NCBI GenBank assembly: GCA_036389395.1
Contig: DASVPY010000065.1
Location: forward strand, 1 to 64,000
Length of the DNA stretch: 64,000 nucleotides
Reading direction: 5' to 3'
Origin: QHXQ01 sp036389395
GTDB lineage: Bacteria; Acidobacteriota; Blastocatellia; Pyrinomonadales; Pyrinomonadaceae
A model generated the notes under the pieces. It worked only from the letters and a program-made list of their open reading frames with translations. It was not told the DNA's origin and made no database searches. Numbering within the stretch: position 1 is the first letter of the stretch; the number at the start of each line of letters is the position of its first letter. Shown here in pieces: positions 8,765 through 17,769 of this stretch. The position numbers and the translations under genes were made by a program.

Positions 8765-11700
8765 ATGAAATTTGCACTACGCAGGGCTTCGGCCGTCGTC
8801 GCGCTCATCGCACTGTTGAGCGCGGCCGCGTTCGGCCAGGCCGTGACGACCGGCGCTATCGCCGGCACCGTCACCGATCAGGCGGGCGCTATCGTGGCGA
8901 ACGCCAACGTGTCGGTGAAGAACGACGCGACCGGCAACGTCACCGAGACGCAGACCGCCGACAACGGCACGTTCAACGTGGCCAGCCTGCCGACCGGCAG
9001 CTACACGGTCACGATCTCGGCCCCCAACTTCAAGCAGACCATCGTCAAGGACGTTAAGGTCAACGTCGGCTCGCCGTCGAGCATCAACGTGGCCCTTGAG
9101 GTCGGCGCGGTCTCCGAACAGGTCACGATCACGGGCGCGGGCGGCGAGCTGTTGCAGACGCAGACGGCGACCGTCGGGCAGACCATCACGGGCCGCCAGA
9201 TCACCGACCTGCCCTTCACCTCGCGCGACGCGCTCGACCTGGTGCTGCTGCTGCCCGGCACGGCCACGCCCGGCACGCCCCGCACCTCGACCGTCAACGG
9301 GCTGCCCAAGGGGTCGCTCAACATCACGCTCGACGGCGTCAACGTGCAGGACAACAACCTGAAGTCGTCCTTCGGCGGCGGCTTCTTCACCTACGTCCGC
9401 CCGCGCATTGACGCGATTGACGAGGTGACGGTCTCGACCGCGACGCCCGGCGCGGAGTCGTCCGGCGAGGGCGCGGTGCAGCTCAAGTTCGTGACCCGCA
9501 GTGGGACGAACGAGTTCCACGGCTCGGCCTACGAGTACCACCGCGAGACCTCGTTCAACGCCAACTACTGGTTCAACAACCGCAACAACCTGCAACGCGA
9601 CCCGATCCACCTGAACCAGTACGGCGGCCGCGTCGGCGGCCCCATCTTCATCCCCGGCGTCTTCAACACGAAGCGCGACAAGGCGTTCTTCTTCACGAAC
9701 CTCGAAGAGTTCCGCCTGCCCGAAGCCATCTCGCGCACGCGCACGATCCTGAACCCGTCGGCGGAGCAGGGGCTGTACACGCTGGCCAGCGGCGCGCAAC
9801 TCAACATCCTGAACATCGTCGCCGCGCGCTCGAACTGCGGCACGACCGCGGCCCCCGTGCCCTGCACCTCGACCGTGGACCCGACGATCTCGGCCCTGCT
9901 GGCCAAGATTCGCGCCTCCACGGCGCAAGGCTCGCTCAGCCGGCGCGACGACAACCGCCAGTTCTTCAACTTCACGAACCTCGGCGGGCAGCTCCGCCGG
10001 TTCGCCGCCGTCCGCTTCGACTACAACGTCACCAGCAAGCACCACCTGGAGAACATCTGGAACTACCAGCGCTTCGGCGGCGCGGACGTGGACTTCCTGA
10101 ACGGCGTCGATCCGCCGTTCCCCGGCTTCAACGCCGGCGTCGGCGGCCAGCACTCGCTGCGCTTCACGAACGCGACGGCGCTGCGCTCGACCATCACATC
10201 CAACATCGTCAACGAGGCCCGCTTCGGCATCCAGGGCGGCAACTCGTTCTTCCGCGACACCGTCTCGCCGGCCTCGTTCGCCGACCAGCGCGGCTTCGCC
10301 ATCAACTTCCCGTTCGCCCTGACCAGCCCGTTCGCCGCGCGCAGCAACCAGCGGCGCAACTCGCCCGTCAAGACCTTCACCGACACGGTGACCTGGGTCA
10401 AGGGCACGCACACGCTGAACATGGGCGGCACGTTCTCGCAGTACAACAACTGGACGAACGCGCTCAACAACATCGTGCCCTCGCTCACGCTCGGCGTGGA
10501 CACGACCGACCCGGTCAACGGCGTCTTCACGTCGGCGAACTTCCCCGGCGCGTCGGGCACCGACCTGACCAACATCCGTAACATCTACGCGCTGCTGGTC
10601 GGGCGCGTCACGGCCGTCAACGCCAACGCCTACCTGAACGAGTCGGGCGACAAGTTGGCGTACCTCGGCGAGTCCGTCCGCCGCTTCCGCCTGCGCGAGT
10701 ACGGCGGGTTCGCCCAGGACTCGTGGCGCTTCCGCCCGAACCTGACCTTGAACTACGGGCTGCGCTACGAGATTCAGGAGCCGATTGTCTCGGAGAACCG
10801 GGCCGTCACGCAGACCACCGAGGCCGGTCTCTTCGGCGTCTCCGGCTTCGGCCGCCTGTTCCAGCCCGGCGTCCAGTCCGGCGCGTCGCCCACGCTCTTC
10901 AACGTCCTTGAGCCGGGCGTGAAGGCCTACAGAAGCGACCACAGCAAGTTCCTGCCGAGCGTCGGCTTCGCCTACAGCCCCGACTGGAAGAGCGGCATCA
11001 TGCACCGCTTCTTCGGCGATCAGGGGCAGACGGTGCTGCGCGCCGGCTACTCCATCTCGACCACGCGCGAAGGTCTCAGCATCGGGGCCTCGATCCTGGG
11101 CAGCAACCCCGGCGGCGTCACCGCTGCCACGCGCAGCATCGCCATCGGCAACCTGACACCCGGCTCGAACTTCCGCGACGCGGCCACGACCACGCCGCCG
11201 ACCCTGGCCGCCCCGACCTTCCCGCAGCAGGGATCGATCAGCGCCTCGGCCAACGCCTTCGAGTCGAACCTGCGCACGGGCTACGTGCAGTCCTGGTCGG
11301 GCGGCATCCAGCGCGAGCTGACCAAGGATATGGTCGTCGAGGTGCGCTACGTCGGCAACCGCGGCGTCAAGCTGTGGCGGCAGCTCAACCTGAACGAGAT
11401 CAACACGGTCGAGAACAACTTCTTCAACGAGTTCCGGGCCATGCAGCGGAACCTGGCGGCCAACGTCGCGGCTAACCGCTGCCAGGCGGGCGTGACCACG
11501 GCGGGCTGCCAGTTCAACTTCGCCTACTTCGGCGAGGGCACGGGCACGTCGCCGCTGCCGATCACCTTGGGCTACCTGCGCGGCTGCGTGCCCAACGCAG
11601 CCGGGGCCTGCACGTCCACCTACGACCCGAACCTCGCGTCGCAGTACACGTCGGCCAACTTCCGCAACGCGGCCCTCTACAGCCTGCTCTCGCCCAACCG

Positions 11701-12709
11701 GGCCGATCCGCAGGGCTTCGCCTCGCTGCTCTTCAACAGCGCGGGGCTGCGCGCCAACGCGGCCAGCATCAACCTGGCCCGCAACCTGTTCATCGTCAAC
11801 CCCGACTACCTCGGCGGCGCGTTCCTCGTGACCAACACGGGGCGCAGCTACTACGACGGGCTGACCATCGAGCTGCGCCGCCGCCTGTCGCAAGGGCTGC
11901 TCTTGCAGGGCAGCTACACGCTGTCGAAGGCGCAGACGAACATGTACGCCAGCAACGACGACCTGTTCGACCAGCCGCCGACGCTGCGCAACGACCGGCT
12001 CGGGCGCACTGTCTCGCCGTTCGACATCCGGCACGGCTTCAAGATGAACTGGATTTACGAGCTGCCCTTCGGCCGCGGCAAGATGTGGGGCGGCGACGTA
12101 GGCAAGCTCGCCAACTGGGCCATCGGCGGCTGGGAGTGGCACGGCACGGCCCGCCTCCAGTCGGGCACGCCCTTCAACTTCGGCAACGTCCAGCTCGTCG
12201 GCATGACCAAGAAGGACTTGCAGAAGGCGATTGAGGTGCGCAAGAACCCGTCGCGCGTTGATTTCCTGCCGCAGGACATCATCGACAACACCATCCGCGC
12301 CTTCAACGTGGACGTGACCAGCTCGACCGGCTACTCGACGCTCGGCGTGCCCACGGGCCGCTACATCGCGCCCGCGAGCAGCGGCGGCTGCGTCCAGGCC
12401 TTCAGCGGGCAGTGCGGCTTCAGCCGCCTCGTCCTGTACGGCCCGCGCTTCTTCCGGTTCGACACGAGCGTGGTCAAGAAGATCAGGTTCACGGAGAACA
12501 CCAACATCGAGTTGCGTGCCGAGTTCCTGAACGCGATCAACAACCAGAACTTCAAGATCGGCGCGCCCGGCTCTGAGGTCGTGAACTTCGCGTACACCGA
12601 CTTACAGAGCACCGACTTCGGGCAGACGACGAACGCCTACCGCGACATCTCGACGACGAATGATCCCGGCGGGCGCATCATCCAGTTCGTCCTGCGCTTC
12701 AACTTCTAA
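8765..12709 (+). CDS. Oar-like TonB-dependent receptor with carboxypeptidase-regulatory domain
   Basis: An outer-membrane beta-barrel transporter or adhesin of 1314 residues. A Sec signal peptide covers 1-22. A carboxypeptidase-regulatory-like Ig fold follows at about 24-110 (GAIAGTVTDQAGAIV is its hallmark), then a TonB plug region to about 230, then a long barrel ending in the aromatic FVLRFNF typical of BamA substrates. Such receptors are abundant in Acidobacteriota and related to Myxococcus Oar; substrates are largely unknown, with glycans or peptides often proposed. Start at 8765 is fixed by GGAGGAG 6 nt upstream. A strong rho-independent terminator follows at 12730. Regulation probably runs through sigma-54. 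No TonB/ExbBD or substrate-degrading operon is adjacent. Confidence 0.95.
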   Translation: MKFALRRASAVVALIALLSAAAFGQAVTTGAIAGTVTDQAGAIVANANVSVKNDATGNVTETQTADNGTFNVASLPTGSYTVTISAPNFKQTIVKDVKVNVGSPSSINVALEVGAVSEQVTITGAGGELLQTQTATVGQTITGRQITDLPFTSRDALDLVLLLPGTATPGTPRTSTVNGLPKGSLNITLDGVNVQDNNLKSSFGGGFFTYVRPRIDAIDEVTVSTATPGAESSGEGAVQLKFVTRSGTNEFHGSAYEYHRETSFNANYWFNNRNNLQRDPIHLNQYGGRVGGPIFIPGVFNTKRDKAFFFTNLEEFRLPEAISRTRTILNPSAEQGLYTLASGAQLNILNIVAARSNCGTTAAPVPCTSTVDPTISALLAKIRASTAQGSLSRRDDNRQFFNFTNLGGQLRRFAAVRFDYNVTSKHHLENIWNYQRFGGADVDFLNGVDPPFPGFNAGVGGQHSLRFTNATALRSTITSNIVNEARFGIQGGNSFFRDTVSPASFADQRGFAINFPFALTSPFAARSNQRRNSPVKTFTDTVTWVKGTHTLNMGGTFSQYNNWTNALNNIVPSLTLGVDTTDPVNGVFTSANFPGASGTDLTNIRNIYALLVGRVTAVNANAYLNESGDKLAYLGESVRRFRLREYGGFAQDSWRFRPNLTLNYGLRYEIQEPIVSENRAVTQTTEAGLFGVSGFGRLFQPGVQSGASPTLFNVLEPGVKAYRSDHSKFLPSVGFAYSPDWKSGIMHRFFGDQGQTVLRAGYSISTTREGLSIGASILGSNPGGVTAATRSIAIGNLTPGSNFRDAATTTPPTLAAPTFPQQGSISASANAFESNLRTGYVQSWSGGIQRELTKDMVVEVRYVGNRGVKLWRQLNLNEINTVENNFFNEFRAMQRNLAANVAANRCQAGVTTAGCQFNFAYFGEGTGTSPLPITLGYLRGCVPNAAGACTSTYDPNLASQYTSANFRNAALYSLLSPNRADPQGFASLLFNSAGLRANAASINLARNLFIVNPDYLGGAFLVTNTGRSYYDGLTIELRRRLSQGLLLQGSYTLSKAQTNMYASNDDLFDQPPTLRNDRLGRTVSPFDIRHGFKMNWIYELPFGRGKMWGGDVGKLANWAIGGWEWHGTARLQSGTPFNFGNVQLVGMTKKDLQKAIEVRKNPSRVDFLPQDIIDNTIRAFNVDVTSSTGYSTLGVPTGRYIAPASSGGCVQAFSGQCGFSRLVLYGPRFFRFDTSVVKKIRFTENTNIELRAEFLNAINNQNFKIGAPGSEVVNFAYTDLQSTDFGQTTNAYRDISTTNDPGGRIIQFVLRFNF

Positions 12710-12729
12710 CCACCAACCACCTTCCGACC

Positions 12730-12774
12730 GCGGGGCGGCGCGAACGACTCTGTTCGCGCCGCCCCGCGCTTTTT
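12730..12774 (+). terminator. Rho-independent terminator after first TonB receptor
   Basis: A 16-bp perfect GC-rich stem (12730-12745 with 12752-12767), 6-nt loop GACTCT, followed by GCTTTTT. It starts 20 bp after the receptor stop codon. Confidence 0.92.
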
Positions 12775-12883
12775 ACCGCCGCCCGCCCCGGCTAAACATT
12801 CCGCCCCTGATCGCGTAAGATGACCTGCGTCCGCGCGGCTCCCGACGCTCCGCCGCCCGCGCACTACTCAGTCAGGAGGCAGC

Positions 12884-13627
12884 ATGATGAAGCAAGCAGC
12901 GTTGACACTCGCCCTCGCCTGCGCGCTGGTCGCCGGCGCGGCGGCGCAGAAGCAGTACAAGGCTTGGTCTGAGTGGTCGAACAAAGACGCCGAGAAGATT
13001 TTGAACGACTCGCCCTGGGGCCAGACGCAGACGGAGGAAGACGTGTCGGAGATGTTCTTCACCCCGACGACGCAGGGGCGCGCGACCACCAGCACGGGCC
13101 GCGGCGCGCCGACCACCGATCCGGGCAACGACCGCTCGACCAACGGCGCGCTCAACCAGGCCACGGGCGTCAAGTTCCGCATCCGCTTTCTGTCGGCGAG
13201 TCCGATCCGCCAGGCCCTCGTGCGCCAGATCGCGCTCAAGGGCGGGCAGATCACCGACCAGCACCGCGGCTTCGCCGAGAACAAGGAGAGCCGCGTCGTC
13301 GTCGGCGTCTGGTTCGAGTCCACCGACCAGCGGTTCACGGGCCGCGTCCTCCAGGCCTTCAACAGCGCCGTGACCGAGACGCTCAAGAACACCTGCTACC
13401 TGGAGCGCAAGGACGGCAAGCGCATCTTCGTGCGGGCCTACGTGCCGCCGCAGCAGAACCCGTTCGGCGCGGCCATCTTCGTCTTCCCGCGCGAAGTGGA
13501 CGGGCAGCCGTTGCTCAAGCCCGACAGCGGCGACGTGCGCTTCGTGGCCGAGTTCAACAAGGACTTGCGCCTCAACATGAAGTACAAAGTCGCCGACATG
13601 ATCTACAACGGGCAGCTAGAGTATTAG
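12884..13627 (+). CDS. Secreted protein with WSEW/DSPW motifs (acidobacterial conserved type)
   Basis: A 247-residue exported protein. Residues 1-22 are a signal peptide ending AGAAAQ. Next comes the block YKAWSEWSNKDAEKILNDSPW, a segment I associate from memory with small secreted proteins that recur in Acidobacteriota, followed by a Thr/Gly-rich linker (about 65-95) and a mixed alpha/beta domain. The function is not known. Start is ATG 12884 (or ATG 12887, which has the better 7-nt distance to AGGAGG at 12874-12879). The gene lies between two large TonB receptors but has its own spacer and follows a terminator, so it is probably a separate transcript. Confidence 0.82.
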   Translation: MMKQAALTLALACALVAGAAAQKQYKAWSEWSNKDAEKILNDSPWGQTQTEEDVSEMFFTPTTQGRATTSTGRGAPTTDPGNDRSTNGALNQATGVKFRIRFLSASPIRQALVRQIALKGGQITDQHRGFAENKESRVVVGVWFESTDQRFTGRVLQAFNSAVTETLKNTCYLERKDGKRIFVRAYVPPQQNPFGAAIFVFPREVDGQPLLKPDSGDVRFVAEFNKDLRLNMKYKVADMIYNGQLEY

Positions 13628-13807
13628 CGTCAGCCAAGACACGCACTGCGGTGCGCCGCCAGCGGCTGCAAAAAGCTGGCGGGCCGCCCCCTGAAATTTT
13701 GCCGACCGGGCCCGCCGCCGCCTGCGCCGGCATCTGCCGATCTGTGTCCCGCCATCCGCCCGCCGCGCAGCCCCGCGTCGAACGAAAATTAAAAGATAAA
13801 TCCATTT

Positions 13808-13845
13808 TTATGGATCGGCCGGCACTTATTATGGATCGGTCGGCA
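13808..13845. promoter_or_regulatory. Direct repeat pair 21 bp apart, candidate enhancer-binding sites
   Basis: TTATGGATCGGCCGGCA at 13808-13824 and TTATGGATCGGTCGGCA at 13829-13845 differ at one base and are 21 bp apart, exactly two helical turns. They end about 80 bp upstream of the -24 box at 13924. Phased tandem sites at this distance are typical of NtrC-family activator binding. The protein that would bind is not in the window. Confidence 0.5.
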
Positions 13846-13923
13846 GCGCCTCGGCCTGGCAGGTGCGACGGCCGGCGCGCATAAATCCGCATCGCAGCGC
13901 CCTGCCGAGCCAAGGGCCAGACT

Positions 13924-13938
13924 TGGCATATTCCTTGC
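13924..13938 (+). promoter_or_regulatory. Putative sigma-54 (-24/-12) promoter
   Basis: TGGCATATTCCTTGC has the same TGGCAT-N5-TTGC form and spacing as the element at 8538. Transcription would start near 13950, leaving a leader of about 170 nt before the receptor ATG at 14119. Confidence 0.7.
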
Positions 13939-14118
13939 AGAAAACTTGATCCCCCGACTTTGGAAGACCGATCTAAGGCGGACGTGAAGTTACGCTCCAC
14001 CCGCCTTGCGTCGGCCCTCAACTTACCAAACTTTATTGCGGCGGGCAGAGCCGCTCGCGCAACGCTAACGCCAACGACAGCGACGGCTCGGCTAACGCCG
14101 AAAGGAGAGCATAAGGTC

Positions 14119-17100
14119 ATGAAAGAGTTCTTTAAGGCGACGACGCTACTGGCGCTCTTTGTCGCCCTCAGCTTGAGCGCTTTCGCCCAAGGTAACGCTA
14201 CACTGACCGGCACAGTGTCCGATCCCACCGGGGCAGTCGTCCCCAACGTTAAGGTGACGGTCACAAACCTCGCCACAAACGTCTCCTATAACACGCAGAC
14301 CACGGACGCGGGGCTTTATCGCTTTAACACCCTGCCGGTCGGCACGTATCGCGTCGAGGTCGCGTCCGCGACCGGCTTCAAGGCGGCGCGGTTGGAAGAC
14401 GTGGTGCTCACGGTCGGCCAGACCGTGACCCAGGACGTGCGGCTGGAGATCGGTGCGCCCAGCGAGGTCGTCACCATCACGGCCGGGGGCGAGCAGTTGG
14501 CGCAGCCCTCGGAGTCGAGCGTCTCCGGCATCCTGACGCGCACCGTCTGGGAGAATTACCCGCTGGAGAATCGGGACACCAACGAGTTCATCAACCTCCT
14601 GCCTGGGGCCGTGCCGGACGAATTTGCCGGCAGCACGCGCGGCGCGGCCGTCAACGGCGCGCGCGGCGGCTCGGGCAACTTCTTGGTCGAAGGCTTCGAT
14701 AATAACGATCAGGGGCAGGGCGGGCGCGGCGCGCTCGTCTCGGGCGGCATCACCAGCATCTCGCCCGAAGCCATCGAAGAGTATCGCGTCATCACCAACA
14801 ACTACTCGGCCCAGTACGGCAAGGGCGGCGGCTTCGTGACCGACACGGTGCTGCGCTCCGGCAGCAACGAGCTGCACGGGTCGCTCTTCGAGTACAACCG
14901 CGTGCAGAAGTTGGCCGCCAACGACTTCTTCTCCAACCGCGAGGGCGTGCGCGACTCGCTCGTCCGCAACCAGTTCGGCGGCTCCATCGGCGGCCCGATC
15001 CGCAAGGACAAGACCTTCGCCTTCGGCACGGTCGAGATTCAGCGCCTGCGCCAGGGCGCGCCGCTGACCGCCACCACCACCACCCAGCAGTTCCTCGACT
15101 TCGTCCAGAGCGGCCGGTTCGCCACCTTCCAGGAGAGCGACCCGAACGGCTTCTGCTTCCAGAACCTGGGCGAGGCGTGTCCGGGCGCGTTCGCCCGGTC
15201 GCGCACGCTCGGCGCGAACTTCATCCGCCTGCGCGCGAGCCAGCCCTTCCCGCTGGCCACCCAGAGCGTGCCCGACGCCAACATCGGCGCGGGGCTGTTC
15301 ACCGGCGGGCTGGTCTACCCCGTCCCCGTCTACGGGCGCGTCACGATCACCAACCGGAGCCAGACCAACGTAGGCCGGTACACGGCGAAGGTTGACCACA
15401 CGAGGGGGCTGGCGGATCGGTTCAACGCCACCTTCCTCTACGAAGACTCGGACACGGCCGACACGAACGGCGGCGGCGACGCGACCATCGGCCCGGCCTT
15501 CGTCGCGCCCGGCAGCTCGGTGCTCGCCGGCGTCTCCTGGAATCACACCTTCGGCCCGGCCGTCGTCAACGAGGCCAAGTTCAGCTACCTCCGCCACCGG
15601 CGCGACTTCGTGCAGTGCCCCAACACAGAGGGCCTGCCCTCGGTCGCGACCGGCATCGATCCGCTGACGGTCGGCTTCGGCTGTTCGAGCAGCCTGCCGC
15701 AGTTCTTCACCGACAATCAGTTCCAGGTGCAGGATCACCTGTCGTTCGTCCGCGGCGCGCACAGCTTCCGCACCGGGCTTGAGTACCGCCGCATCCGCAA
15801 CGGCTCGGCCTTCGAGGCGATCAAGAACGGCTTCATCCTGCCGCACGGCGTCGAGGAGCTGCTGACCGACGGCTTCTTCGGCGACGAGGCCGACCTGGCG
15901 CTCTTCGGCGAGCCGGTCTTCGGCGGGTTCACCTTCGCGCAGGCCTCGGTCAACCCGCAGACCGGGAACCGGCCGGAATACTACCGCGGCTTCCGCGCCA
16001 ACGAGTGGGCCACCTACTTCCAGGACGACTGGAAATTCCGGCGCAACCTGACCCTGAACCTGGGGCTGCGCTGGGAGTACTTCGGCCCGCCGCATAACTT
16101 CCGCCCCGGCATCGACTCGAACTTCTACTTCGGCGCGCCGACGACGCCCGTGCCGACCACCTCGACGAACCCCTTCTTCCCGCGCAACAGCCCGCTCGCC
16201 GCCGAGGTGGCCCGCGGCAGCTTCCAGCAGCGCGACCACGAAATCTGGCAGAAGGACTACAAGAACTTCGCGCCGCGCGCGGGCTTCGCCTGGGACGTGT
16301 TCAGCAACCAGAAACTCGTCCTGCGGGGCGGCGGCGGCCTCTTCTACGACCGCATCTGGAACAACCTGTTCGAGAACATCCGCTTCAACGCGCCGCTCTT
16401 CTCCTTCAACACGGTCGGCGCGTTCGGCGGCGGCGCGGGCCGCCCCGCCGGGCCGCTCTCCACGCCCGGCCTCTACACCGTGCCCTTCACCGAGGCGAAC
16501 ACCAGGGCCTTCAACAACCCGGCGTTCACCCCGGTGCCGTCGCCGCGGCACATGGACGAGAACCTCTACATCCCGTACTACCAGCAGTTCTTCGGCGGTC
16601 TCCAGTACGAGTTCGCCAAGGACTTCCTCTTCGAGACGAACTACATCAACACCTCGGGGCGGGGGCTGACCGGGATCATCGACATCAACACCTTCAACGG
16701 GCGCACCAACGCCAACGGGCGCAACAACGGCGGCACGCGCCGGCCCAACCCCAACATCGGCGGCGACAACTTCCGCACCAACGCCTTCAAGTCGAGCTAC
16801 CACGGCTGGCAGGTGGGCGTGCGCAACCGCTCGTGGAACGGCGTGCAGTTCAACGCCCACTACACGCTCGCGCACGCGATTGACGAGGTCAGCGACGCGT
16901 TCAACAACCGGTCGGGCCAGCGCCCGATGGACAACACCAACATCCGGCTCGACCGCGGCCGCGCCGACTTCGACATCCGCCACCGGTTCGTCACCGGCTT
17001 CACCTACGAGGTGCCGTTCTTCAAGGAGAACCGCTGGCTCGGCGGCTGGGTCGCGACCGGCATCGTCCAAGTCCAGTCGGGCACGCCCTTCTCGGTCTTC

Positions 17101-17571
17101 GACAGTAACGAGGACCCGAACGCGGACGGCTACTTCACGGATCGCGCCGTCTTCATCGGCCCCGGCACGCTGGAGAACGCGCTCCTCCACGAGCGCAGCC
17201 CCGCCGACGGCTACTTCGACCGGAACCAGTTCGTCGGCATGGTCACGCGCGCCGACGAGATCGGCCCGGCCGCCGCGTGCGGCCCCGGCAACGGCGTCGT
17301 CATCAGCGCCACGCGCTGGTGGTGCAACGGCACGCTGGGGCGCAACGTGCTCACCGGGCCCATGTTCGCGAACATGGACTTCGGGCTGCACAAGAAGTTC
17401 CGCATCGGCGAAGGCCAGACCCTGCAATTACAGGCGAACGCCTTCAACGTCTTCAACCACCCGAACTTCGCCCTGCCGGTCAGCGACCTGAACAACCCGC
17501 AGGCCGGGCAGTCAATCGCCACGGTTGGCACGCCCAGGGTGATTCAGTTGGCTATCAGGTTCGACTTCTAG
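14119..17571 (+). CDS. Second Oar-like TonB-dependent receptor
   Basis: An outer-membrane receptor of 1150 residues. The start at 14119 follows AAAGGAGAG by 9 nt and gives a clean signal peptide (MKEFFKATTLLALFVALSLS, cut near AFA-Q). A carboxypeptidase-regulatory-like domain covers about 25-110 (ATLTGTVSDPTGAVVPNV), then the plug with NGARGGSGNFLVEGF and YSAQYGKGGG, then a barrel ending LAIRFDF. It is shorter than its upstream relative and differs across the barrel, so the two are paralogues rather than a recent duplication. Both share the sigma-54 promoter form. Ligand unknown. A perfect GC hairpin terminator follows. Confidence 0.95.
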   Translation: MKEFFKATTLLALFVALSLSAFAQGNATLTGTVSDPTGAVVPNVKVTVTNLATNVSYNTQTTDAGLYRFNTLPVGTYRVEVASATGFKAARLEDVVLTVGQTVTQDVRLEIGAPSEVVTITAGGEQLAQPSESSVSGILTRTVWENYPLENRDTNEFINLLPGAVPDEFAGSTRGAAVNGARGGSGNFLVEGFDNNDQGQGGRGALVSGGITSISPEAIEEYRVITNNYSAQYGKGGGFVTDTVLRSGSNELHGSLFEYNRVQKLAANDFFSNREGVRDSLVRNQFGGSIGGPIRKDKTFAFGTVEIQRLRQGAPLTATTTTQQFLDFVQSGRFATFQESDPNGFCFQNLGEACPGAFARSRTLGANFIRLRASQPFPLATQSVPDANIGAGLFTGGLVYPVPVYGRVTITNRSQTNVGRYTAKVDHTRGLADRFNATFLYEDSDTADTNGGGDATIGPAFVAPGSSVLAGVSWNHTFGPAVVNEAKFSYLRHRRDFVQCPNTEGLPSVATGIDPLTVGFGCSSSLPQFFTDNQFQVQDHLSFVRGAHSFRTGLEYRRIRNGSAFEAIKNGFILPHGVEELLTDGFFGDEADLALFGEPVFGGFTFAQASVNPQTGNRPEYYRGFRANEWATYFQDDWKFRRNLTLNLGLRWEYFGPPHNFRPGIDSNFYFGAPTTPVPTTSTNPFFPRNSPLAAEVARGSFQQRDHEIWQKDYKNFAPRAGFAWDVFSNQKLVLRGGGGLFYDRIWNNLFENIRFNAPLFSFNTVGAFGGGAGRPAGPLSTPGLYTVPFTEANTRAFNNPAFTPVPSPRHMDENLYIPYYQQFFGGLQYEFAKDFLFETNYINTSGRGLTGIIDINTFNGRTNANGRNNGGTRRPNPNIGGDNFRTNAFKSSYHGWQVGVRNRSWNGVQFNAHYTLAHAIDEVSDAFNNRSGQRPMDNTNIRLDRGRADFDIRHRFVTGFTYEVPFFKENRWLGGWVATGIVQVQSGTPFSVFDSNEDPNADGYFTDRAVFIGPGTLENALLHERSPADGYFDRNQFVGMVTRADEIGPAAACGPGNGVVISATRWWCNGTLGRNVLTGPMFANMDFGLHKKFRIGEGQTLQLQANAFNVFNHPNFALPVSDLNNPQAGQSIATVGTPRVIQLAIRFDF

Positions 17572-17595
17572 CCGGCAGGCTGAGGCGAACTCTTG

Positions 17596-17635
17596 CAGGG
17601 GCAGCCCCCGCCGCGGCGGGGGCTGCCCCGCTTTT
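17596..17635 (+). terminator. Rho-independent terminator after second TonB receptor
   Basis: A 15-bp perfect stem (17598-17612 with 17615-17629) of GGGGCAGCCCCCGCC type, followed by GCTTTT, 26 bp after the receptor stop. Confidence 0.9.
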
Positions 17636-17769
17636 CGTCGGCTTCGGTCGTCTCGTCGGCCGCCGGCACACGCCCGGCGGCCGGGTCATCAGACGCCCGC
17701 GCGCTTATGATAGTATAGGGGTCGCTCGCGACTCCGGCGGCCTGCGTGCCGCGGCGCGCTCACACGATC

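Larger units (their letters stand above)
13628..14118. other. 491-bp regulatory leader of the second TonB receptor gene
   Basis: This gap contains no convincing gene. It holds an A/T-rich patch with a perfect ATCCAT-TTTT-ATGGAT hairpin (13800-13815), a 17-bp direct repeat pair (13808-13845), a sigma-54-type promoter (13924-13938), and the leader with AAAGGAGAG (14101-14109) before the ATG at 14119. A longer in-frame start at 13960 (TTG) would lie right at the predicted transcription start and is unlikely. Confidence 0.6.

Noticed and set aside
8777..12142. Minus-strand open frame of 1121 codons opposite the first TonB receptor
   Set aside because: GC-rich codon use in the real gene leaves the antisense frame open. 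The translation is Arg/Val/Gly/Asp-rich low complexity with no motif, while the plus strand encodes a complete TonB receptor.
13960..14118. Upstream TTG start for the second TonB receptor
   Set aside because: It would begin at the predicted sigma-54 transcript start, and the added residues do not precede a signal peptide properly; ATG 14119 has a good ribosome-binding site.
14146..17427. Minus-strand open frame of 1093 codons opposite the second TonB receptor
   Set aside because: Same antisense artefact; composition is random and no ribosome-binding site or promoter is evident.
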